Shown here in pieces: positions 6,411 through 11,272 of a stretch of DNA of 11,272 nt. Each line of letters begins with the position of its first letter. The stretch's first letter is position 1. The notes under the pieces are model-generated. The model was not told where the DNA came from and ran no database searches. It worked only from the letters and a program-made list of their open reading frames with translations. Source of the DNA: an uncultured Hyphomicrobiales bacterium (GTDB taxonomy: Bacteria; Pseudomonadota; Alphaproteobacteria; Rhizobiales; Xanthobacteraceae); NCBI GenBank assembly GCA_903891395.1, contig CAITEM010000575.1:1-11272 (forward strand), written 5' to 3'. Position numbers and translations under genes: made by a program.

Positions 6411-7124
6411 TCAGCCCGAAATTTTCATCAGCAAGTCGGCCGTCACATCAGGCGCGGTCGCCATCGGGTAATGATGTGTCGGAATCTCATGCGCAGTCCA
6501 GCCGGGCTGCTTGCTGGCCCAGTCGTGATATTCCTTGAAGTGATGCGAGATTTTTTTTGTCGCGAGGACATAAGCCTTGCGCTTTACGTACAAGTATTTC
6601 CCCGTGAGCTGGATCGGCTGCAGCAGCGACGGCAGGGGATGCGCGCTGGTGCGGCTGAGAAATATCTGTCTCGCGGTTTCGTCTTCGATGCCGGTATCCA
6701 GGACCAATTTCGATGAGACGCGATAGCCGTCACCCTCGTCGTCGGCGAGTTTTTGCACGGCGGCGCGGCGTTCCGCCGACACCGTGTCGAGCATGCACTT
6801 GCCGTTCGCCGGCAGGGCCGCGTTCAGATAGATCAATGTCGCGATTTTTCCCGGCACCCGGTCGGCGACACCCGAAATCACAAGCCCGGCGTAGCTGGTG
6901 CCGACGAGAACGACATCGTCAAGACGTTCGGTTGAAACAACCGCGGCAATATCCTGGATGTGTGTATCCAGGTTGGTCTTCGGCGTTACAAGATGCTCGC
7001 GCTCGCCCAGCCCGGTCATCGTCGGGGTAAAAACAAGATGCCCCTTTGCGCGAAGACGCTCGGCGACGTCGCGCCATATCCAGCCGCCGACCCACGTGCC
7101 GTGTACAAGAACGAAGTTTGCCAT
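6411..7124 (-). CDS. Alpha/beta hydrolase of the methylesterase/hydroxynitrile-lyase type
   Basis: The 237-residue protein has the signature of the compact esterase family (EstA, plant MES/HNL type). Visible marks are the start FVLVHGTWVGGWIWRDVAERL (4-24), TPTMTGLGEREHL (33-45), nucleophile Ser77 in G-T-S-Y-A-G, and catalytic His218 in HHYPMATAPD near the C-terminus. The usual acid of the triad, expected in the YVxxxxD segment, is not visible: the segment reads YVLATKKIS with Lys190-Lys191. An 8-A run on the coding strand (6558-6551) encodes those two lysines. The second half nonetheless stays in frame to a normal end, so it is not an obvious frameshift. A possible esterase or lyase of small esters; activity is uncertain. 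The start ATG at 7124 is weakly supported by GGAAAG 9 nt upstream. Confidence 0.85.
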   Translation of the reverse strand: MANFVLVHGTWVGGWIWRDVAERLRAKGHLVFTPTMTGLGEREHLVTPKTNLDTHIQDIAAVVSTERLDDVVLVGTSYAGLVISGVADRVPGKIATLIYLNAALPANGKCMLDTVSAERRAAVQKLADDEGDGYRVSSKLVLDTGIEDETARQIFLSRTSAHPLPSLLQPIQLTGKYLYVKRKAYVLATKKISHHFKEYHDWASKQPGWTAHEIPTHHYPMATAPDVTADLLMKISG

Positions 7125-7223
7125 GGGTCCGGACTTTCCTAATTTGTTGTAGCGTTTCTGAAGTGAAGCCTCTAGGAACTCAAGGGCTTCGCGGCTTTTG
7201 TTTTGACTTTAGCGGAATGGCGC

Positions 7224-8291
7224 ATGCCGGAACGGTTCGTCTATACACATCCAAACACGCGCGTGGTCTTCGGCAACGGCGTCGTCAGAGACTTGCCCGA
7301 GGAAGTGCGCCGTGCGGGTTTGTCGCGGGTCCTGATCCTCTGCTCCAAGGGCCGGACCACACTCGCGGAATCGATTGCCGCCGCGTTGGGCGAACGGTGC
7401 GTCGGCATCAGCGACGAGTCGGTGCCGAACATGCCCCGCGAGGCTTTCGACGTTGTGAAAGCACAGCTCGCGGATCGCAACGCCGATGGCTTCATCGCGG
7501 TCGGCGGCGGTTCTCCCATCGGTCTGGCCAAATCGGTTGCCGTGTCCGCGCAACTGCCGTTCATCGCCGTGGTGACAACCTTGTCCGGCTCCGAAATGTC
7601 GCCGAAATGGGCGCTCGGACGCGGGCTTGGCCGCGCCGCCGGCAACGACATACGCGCGCTGCCGACAGTGGCGATCTACGATCCCGAATTGACTCTCGAA
7701 TTGCCGCCGCGGGTGATCGGCGCCAGCGGCATGAACGCCATGGCGCACGCGGTGGAATCTCTTTACGGCGACGACACCAATCCTGTCATTCAAACGCTGT
7801 CCGAAGATGCGATCGGCCGCTTGTTCACGAGCCTGGCGCAGGTCGCAGCCGATCCGGCCTCCGTCGATGCGCGAAACGAGGCGCTGTACGGCGCCTGGGT
7901 CGCGGCAACGTTCCGGGCGACGACCTGCATCCATCACGTCATCGCGCAGCAGGTGCGTCAGTTGTTCGATCTCGACCACGCCAAGACCCATGCCGTGGTG
8001 CTGCCTTATGCGGTGGCGTTCAACGCGCCGGCCATTCCGCAGGCGATAGCGCGGATGGAAAAGATCGTCCGGACCGACAATGTGCCGGTTGCGCTGTTCG
8101 AGTTGAACAAGACGCTGGGGCTGCCGGTCCGTCTCACCGACCTCGGTATGCCGGCCGAACGTCTGGACGAAGCCGCCGACGTGGTGATGAAGGTGAAATG
8201 CTATAACCCGCGTCCTTATACGCGCGCGGATGTCGTGGCCATCCTCCGGCAGGCGTCGTCCGGACGGCCGCCTGAAGCCTTCACGCAATAG
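7224..8291 (+). CDS. Maleylacetate reductase-like iron-ADH-fold protein
   Basis: The 355-residue protein belongs to the iron-containing alcohol dehydrogenase superfamily and looks closest to maleylacetate reductases, which reduce maleylacetate to 3-oxoadipate with NAD(P)H at the end of resorcinol, hydroxyquinol and chlorocatechol pathways. Visible motifs are AVGGGSPIGLAKS (92-104) for dinucleotide binding, TTLSGSEMSP (118-127), LPTVAIYDPELTLELPP (146-162), GMNAMAHAVESLY (169-181) and FDLDHAKTHAVVLP (248-261). The segment usually reading CHVLGG is AQQVRQ here (241-246), so the His aligned with a metal ligand of classical iron-ADHs is Gln242. ATG 7224 follows GGA (7214-7216); a TTG at 7203 would add 7 residues and is less likely. 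It converges on the TctC gene with 17 nt between stops. The reductase identity is reasonable but not certain. Confidence 0.8.
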   Translation: MPERFVYTHPNTRVVFGNGVVRDLPEEVRRAGLSRVLILCSKGRTTLAESIAAALGERCVGISDESVPNMPREAFDVVKAQLADRNADGFIAVGGGSPIGLAKSVAVSAQLPFIAVVTTLSGSEMSPKWALGRGLGRAAGNDIRALPTVAIYDPELTLELPPRVIGASGMNAMAHAVESLYGDDTNPVIQTLSEDAIGRLFTSLAQVAADPASVDARNEALYGAWVAATFRATTCIHHVIAQQVRQLFDLDHAKTHAVVLPYAVAFNAPAIPQAIARMEKIVRTDNVPVALFELNKTLGLPVRLTDLGMPAERLDEAADVVMKVKCYNPRPYTRADVVAILRQASSGRPPEAFTQ

Positions 8292-8308
8292 CGTTGCTCG
8301 CAAGCGCG

Positions 8309-9283
8309 TCACTCGACGTGAATATTGCCGCGCTTGATGACGTCCGCCCAGCGCGCGATTTCGCCGGCGATGAGCTTGCGCGTTTCATCGGGCGAGGTCG
8401 GGTTCGGTACGCTGCCGAGATCCTTCAGGCGCGCGGTGAATGCCGGATCGAGCAGAATGCCCTTCACCGTCGCGTTGAGCTGATCGGTCAAAGCGGCGGG
8501 CGTTGCCGAAGGCGCGGCGAGGCAAAGCCAGGACATGAACTTCACGTTCGGCAATGATTCTGACACGGTTGGCGCGTCCGCCATCAAAGGAAAGCGCTCG
8601 CCGGAGGAAACCGCGAGCACGCGGAATTGGCCGCCTTGCACGCGCGGCATGATCGAGGTCGAGGCATCGACCAGAACATCGACGCGGCCGCTCAGGACAT
8701 CGACGACGCCGGCCGCGATCCCGCGATAGGGCACGGCGGTCATGGAGATGCCGGACTCCAGTTCGATCCATTTCGTCAGGATGTGATAGCCCGAGCCGTA
8801 GCCGGTGATCGTGTAGGTGAGTTTGCCGGGCGCCTTTTTGGCGCGGTCGAGCAGGTCGTCGAAGGTCTTGATCGGCGAATTGACCGGCACGGCATAGACC
8901 AGCGGATAGGCACAGAGCATGGTTACGAAGGTGAAGCCGTTGACAGGGTCGTAGCTCGGGTCCGGCCGTAGCGTCACTTCGGGTGCGAAGCCCGACGTGA
9001 GAATGCCGATGGTGCCGCCGTCCGGTGTCGATTTGGCGATGGTGCGATAGGACACGGCGCCGGCCGCCGTCGTGACATTGTCCACGTAGAACGTGCTGCC
9101 GACCTTTTCCGATAATTGCTCCGCGACCATGCGGCCGACCACGTCCGGACTGCCGCCAGGCGCGGTGCCGACCAGGAAGCGGACCCGTCCGACGGGCCAT
9201 GTTTGAGCAGAAGCCGGTGTAAACGGGAGAACCGCCGCCGCCGCAACCATTTTGACGGCATCGCGCCGTGAGAAGCCACTCAT
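8309..9283 (-). CDS. TctC/Bug-family solute-binding protein with Tat-like signal
   Basis: The 324-residue protein begins MSGFSRRDAVKM, followed by a hydrophobic stretch and a probable ASA/QT cleavage after residue 26. The S-R-R-D-x-x-K pattern suggests Tat export, in contrast with the Sec-type signal of the first TctC protein. Family marks are VRFLVGTAPGGSPDVVGRMVAEQL, the DNVTTAAGAVSYRTIA loop, TPDGGTIGIL, YDPVNGFTFVTML, PYRGIAAGVVDVLSGRVD and a C-terminal EIARWADVIK helix. It is expected to bind a carboxylate in the periplasm. A GGGAGAG purine run lies upstream of ATG 9283, with GAGAG about 10 nt away. It is downstream of the amidohydrolase on the same strand with a 127-nt gap, so it may have its own promoter or be the distal gene of that unit. 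TctA/TctB are absent. Confidence 0.93.
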   Translation of the reverse strand: MSGFSRRDAVKMVAAAAVLPFTPASAQTWPVGRVRFLVGTAPGGSPDVVGRMVAEQLSEKVGSTFYVDNVTTAAGAVSYRTIAKSTPDGGTIGILTSGFAPEVTLRPDPSYDPVNGFTFVTMLCAYPLVYAVPVNSPIKTFDDLLDRAKKAPGKLTYTITGYGSGYHILTKWIELESGISMTAVPYRGIAAGVVDVLSGRVDVLVDASTSIMPRVQGGQFRVLAVSSGERFPLMADAPTVSESLPNVKFMSWLCLAAPSATPAALTDQLNATVKGILLDPAFTARLKDLGSVPNPTSPDETRKLIAGEIARWADVIKRGNIHVE

Positions 9284-9347
9284 CGTCGTTTTCTCTCCCT
9301 GGCAGCACCAAAAGCCGCGTTTACACGCAGTTTAGCGCGAAATGCCG

Positions 9348-9361
9348 GTCCGGCTTCGGAC
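9348..9361. repeat. Short hairpin in the amidohydrolase-TctC gap
   Basis: A perfect 5-bp stem GTCCG/CGGAC closes on a GCTT loop, in the 127-nt space (9284-9410) between two minus-strand genes. No T-run follows it on the minus strand. The rest of the gap is AT-richer (9362-9390) with no convincing promoter or gene. Confidence 0.3.
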
Positions 9362-9410
9362 AAAGAGGAATAATAATCTTTTCGTTTTGAGGCCGGCCGG
9401 CGGCGGGAAC

Positions 9411-10415
9411 CTAGCCGAATTTCATGTTCAGCAGCCTTTCGGCATTGCCGTAGAACACCTTGCGCTCGTCATCCGGCGCCAGACCCAATTTTTTGACGAC
9501 CTCGATGGTCGGCGCAATCGGGCCAAGCGGCGTATCGGTGGCGAACACGACGTGGTCGGCGCCGAAGAACTCCAGGCCGCAGCGCGTCGCGGCCACGCCG
9601 CCGCCGAACATAGCGGTGTCGCCATAGAAGTCGTGCAGGTAGTCCATGTGCGGCCGCTTTAGCGAGGGCAGAATGTTGGAGTAGTCCTCGTCCGAAGTGC
9701 GCTGCCCCAATACCTTGAGGCCTGGTCCGACGCGGCCGTCGTAATAGGGAATCATGCCGCCGAGATGGTGGGTGATGATCTTGAGCTTCGGGTAGCGGTC
9801 CATGAGGCCGGAGAACACCATGCGTACCATCGCGACCGAGGTCTCATAGGGCCAGTGGAAGCACCACCACATCTCGAAGCGTGACTTCTTCTCGGATGGG
9901 TAGTCGGGCATCGACGCCGTGCCGACCGGATGCAGCCAGATCGGCAGGTCGAGCTCCGCCATGGTGGCGAAGATCGGCTCGAATTTTGGATCGTCGAGCG
10001 GCTCGCCGGCGACGGTGGTGGAGAGCAGGATGCCGCCGGCGCCGAGATCCTTGACGGCGCGGCGCGCCTCGGCGACCGATCCTTCGATGTCGGTCATGCA
10101 CAGCGCGGCGGCGAAGGTCGGGAAGCGTTCGGGATGCTTCCGGCACAGTTCGGCCATCGCGTCGTTGGCGATGCGCGCAAGGGTAAGGCCGGTTTTAGGG
10201 TCGGTGATGTCCTCGATGGCGGGGTTGGGCAGTGAAATCACCTCCCGGTAGTCGCGGAACTGGTCCATCTCCTTGAAGCGGGCGTCGAGGTCGAACAGCT
10301 TGGTGATGCCCCGCAGGCGTTTGCCGATATTTCCCAGATTCGGCGCGACGCGGTCCATTTCCTGAAAGTAACGATCCGGGAAGATGTGGCAGTAGATATC
10401 GATGATCGGACTCAT
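9411..10415 (-). CDS. Amidohydrolase-2 / ACMSD-like metal-dependent hydrolase or decarboxylase
   Basis: The 334-residue TIM-barrel protein belongs to the amidohydrolase_2 family, which includes ACMS decarboxylase and gamma-resorcylate/6-methylsalicylate decarboxylases. Visible elements are PIIDIYCHIFPDRY (3-16), where Tyr8 stands at the first His of the usual HxH metal motif and His10 is kept, LPIWLHPVG with His162, IITHHLGGMIPYYDGR with His217, and VVFATDTPLGP with Asp294. These are the expected remaining metal or catalytic positions. ATG 10415 is chosen because GGGAG lies 6 nt upstream and the barrel begins here; the frame is open to 10526, but that stretch overlaps the permease gene. Start and permease stop overlap in ATGA (10412-10415), so translation is coupled. 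With the maleylacetate reductase-like gene nearby it could belong to a resorcylate-type pathway, but the hydroxylase and ring-cleaving dioxygenase are not in view. Confidence 0.87.
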   Translation of the reverse strand: MSPIIDIYCHIFPDRYFQEMDRVAPNLGNIGKRLRGITKLFDLDARFKEMDQFRDYREVISLPNPAIEDITDPKTGLTLARIANDAMAELCRKHPERFPTFAAALCMTDIEGSVAEARRAVKDLGAGGILLSTTVAGEPLDDPKFEPIFATMAELDLPIWLHPVGTASMPDYPSEKKSRFEMWWCFHWPYETSVAMVRMVFSGLMDRYPKLKIITHHLGGMIPYYDGRVGPGLKVLGQRTSDEDYSNILPSLKRPHMDYLHDFYGDTAMFGGGVAATRCGLEFFGADHVVFATDTPLGPIAPTIEVVKKLGLAPDDERKVFYGNAERLLNMKFG

Positions 10416-11233
10416 GATGGTCTCCCGGTCGTCTTGGACGGTTTCAATACGAGATGGCGCTGCAAAGGCAAAGCCTGCCAGCCGTAGCGGTCGGCGATCA
10501 GGCCCCACAGGCCCTTTGGCGCCCACAACATCACCACGATGGCGACCGCGCCCATGATGAGGAGATAGACGCTGCCGAGGTCGGCCAGCGTCTGGCGCAT
10601 CACGAAGAAGATGATGGTGCCGATGATCGGGCCTTCGATACGGCCGATGCCGCCGATCACCGTGATGAAAATGACAAAGGCCGTCCAGTCGTTGACGCTG
10701 AAGGCGGTGTCCGGCGAGATGCGCAGCTTCTGCAGGAAGATCAGCGCGCCCACCATGGCGGTCCCGAAGGCCACCAGGACGTAGACGATATACTTGATGC
10801 GCATGACGTCGATGCCGTTGCTCTGCGCCGCCAGTTCGTTGTCGCGGATCGCAGTCAGCGCCAGGCCATGACGCGAACGAAGCAGCGCGACGATGGCGGC
10901 AAGCACGATGACGGTCAGTGCCAGCGCCAGCCAGTAGATTTCAAATTCGCGTACCTGCCGCGTCGGCGCCATGGCAATGACGGCGGCGGCGGGCAGGCTG
11001 ATGCCGGAACCGCCGCCGAGCACCGAGATTTGCGAGGCCAGCAGCCGGAAGACTTCGGCCAACACCCAGGTGCCGATAGCGAAATAGGCGCCACGCAAGC
11101 GGAACGTGAGTGCCGCCACCGGCACGGCGATGATGGCGGCCACAGGTCCGGCGATGAAGATCGCCAAAATCGGATGCGCGCCGGCAACAATGACCAGCCA
11201 GAACAGCAGGTAGCCGCCAAGACCGACAAAGGC
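10412..11233 (-). CDS. LivM-type ABC transporter permease, 5' end lost at contig edge
   Basis: The 273 visible residues form a hydrophobic multi-span permease of the LivM family (branched-chain amino acid / HAAT type). Family marks are AFVGLGGYLLFWL near the visible N-terminus, LTFRLRGAYFAIGTWVLAEVFRLL, RSRHGLALTAIRDNELAAQSNGIDVMRIKY (the cytoplasmic coupling loop toward the LivF/LivG ATPases) and VIGGIGRIEGPIIGTIIFF. It imports amino acids or, in many soil bacteria, aromatic acids or amides. The start is missing: upstream of base 11233 the frame runs into adapter sequence and a stop (11270-11272), so the TTG at 11167 is only an internal codon and the true N-terminus, probably tens of residues, is off the contig. 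It overlaps the amidohydrolase by 4 bp. Confidence 0.9.
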   Translation of the reverse strand, partial: AFVGLGGYLLFWLVIVAGAHPILAIFIAGPVAAIIAVPVAALTFRLRGAYFAIGTWVLAEVFRLLASQISVLGGGSGISLPAAAVIAMAPTRQVREFEIYWLALALTVIVLAAIVALLRSRHGLALTAIRDNELAAQSNGIDVMRIKYIVYVLVAFGTAMVGALIFLQKLRISPDTAFSVNDWTAFVIFITVIGGIGRIEGPIIGTIIFFVMRQTLADLGSVYLLIMGAVAIVVMLWAPKGLWGLIADRYGWQALPLQRHLVLKPSKTTGRPS

Positions 11234-11272
11234 AGATCGGAAGAGCGTCGTGTAGGGAAAGAGTGTAGGCTA
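11234..11272. other. Sequencing adapter contamination (Illumina TruSeq, with i5 index start)
   Basis: From 11234 the sequence begins AGATCGGAAGAGC and continues without mismatch for 33 bases (to 11266) as the reverse complement of the TruSeq universal / i5-side adapter, as remembered. The next six bases, AGGCTA (11267-11272), equal the first six bases of the reverse complement of the 8-base i5 index D501 (TATAGCCT). This is not genomic DNA. It interrupts the permease reading frame. Confidence 0.95.

Noticed and set aside
7165..7190. Stem GAAGCC/GGCTTC with a 14-nt loop as a tRNA fragment or terminator
   Set aside because: There is no T-loop or anticodon arm, the loop is too long, and the T-rich stretch after it is interrupted. 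It precedes a gene rather than following one in the same direction.
7175..7199. A second EcfG promoter before the maleylacetate reductase-like gene
   Set aside because: GGAAC is present, but the bases 16-17 nt later are TTTT/TTTG instead of CGTT.
7046..8206. A 386-codon plus-strand frame overlapping the maleylacetate reductase-like gene
   Set aside because: It is Arg-rich with no motifs, while the other frame has the conserved iron-ADH motifs, a start and a good end.
11165..11167. TTG as the start of the permease
   Set aside because: The frame upstream of it, to 11233, reads as normal LivM sequence (AFVGLGGYLLFWL). The apparent start results only from the contig edge and adapter.
10915..11229. 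A 104-codon minus-strand frame in the permease region
   Set aside because: It is a Ser/Arg/Pro-rich frame-shifted shadow of the LivM-type permease.

Overview
The window is about 11 kb of GC-rich chromosomal DNA from what looks like an alphaproteobacterium of the Hyphomicrobiales (Bradyrhizobium / Xanthobacteraceae type). Three things suggest this: the codon use, an expanded set of TctC-type binding proteins, and a small SFPASDPPS-motif protein behind a promoter that fits the alphaproteobacterial EcfG stress-sigma consensus. There is no rRNA, tRNA, CRISPR array, transposase or phage gene. The last 39 bases (11234-11272) are not genomic: they read as Illumina TruSeq adapter followed by the start of an i5 index, so the right edge is a contaminated contig end.

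Left part (1-5087): the C-terminal part of a zinc-type medium-chain alcohol dehydrogenase (+) converges on a GlcG/HbpS-like small protein (-), with a strong hairpin between their stops. The GlcG-like gene is divergent from a four-gene plus-strand operon (1351-5087). The operon encodes a metallo-beta-lactamase-fold hydrolase, a periplasmic TctC/Bug solute-binding protein, a Gfo/Idh/MocA oxidoreductase and an alpha/beta hydrolase. Gaps are 46, 22 and 3 nt. The 338-nt divergent region holds a candidate minus-strand promoter overlapping a small palindrome and a nested inverted repeat in the probable leader of the operon.

Middle part (5098-7124): a second Gfo/Idh/MocA oxidoreductase (-) converges on the operon. 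It is divergent from a 53-aa hydrophilic protein (+) that has a perfect GGAAC-N16-CGTT promoter and ends at a textbook intrinsic terminator. A second alpha/beta hydrolase (-, plant-esterase/hydroxynitrile-lyase type) follows.

Right part (7224-11233): an iron-ADH-fold, maleylacetate reductase-like protein (+) converges on a minus-strand unit. In transcription order that unit is a LivM-type ABC permease (5' end lost at the contig edge), an amidohydrolase-2/ACMSD-like metal enzyme overlapping it by 4 bp, and a second TctC protein.

Taken together this is a catabolic neighbourhood. Uptake components (two TctC proteins and an ABC permease) sit with hydrolases, a decarboxylase/hydrolase-type amidohydrolase, two sugar/cyclitol-type dehydrogenases and a maleylacetate reductase-like enzyme. 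The mix suggests breakdown of an aromatic or cyclic carboxylic acid, but no substrate can be read from the sequence. Several enzymes appear to have substitutions at expected metal or catalytic positions (amidohydrolase Tyr8, maleylacetate reductase-like Gln242, second alpha/beta hydrolase Lys190/Lys191), so their exact reactions are uncertain.
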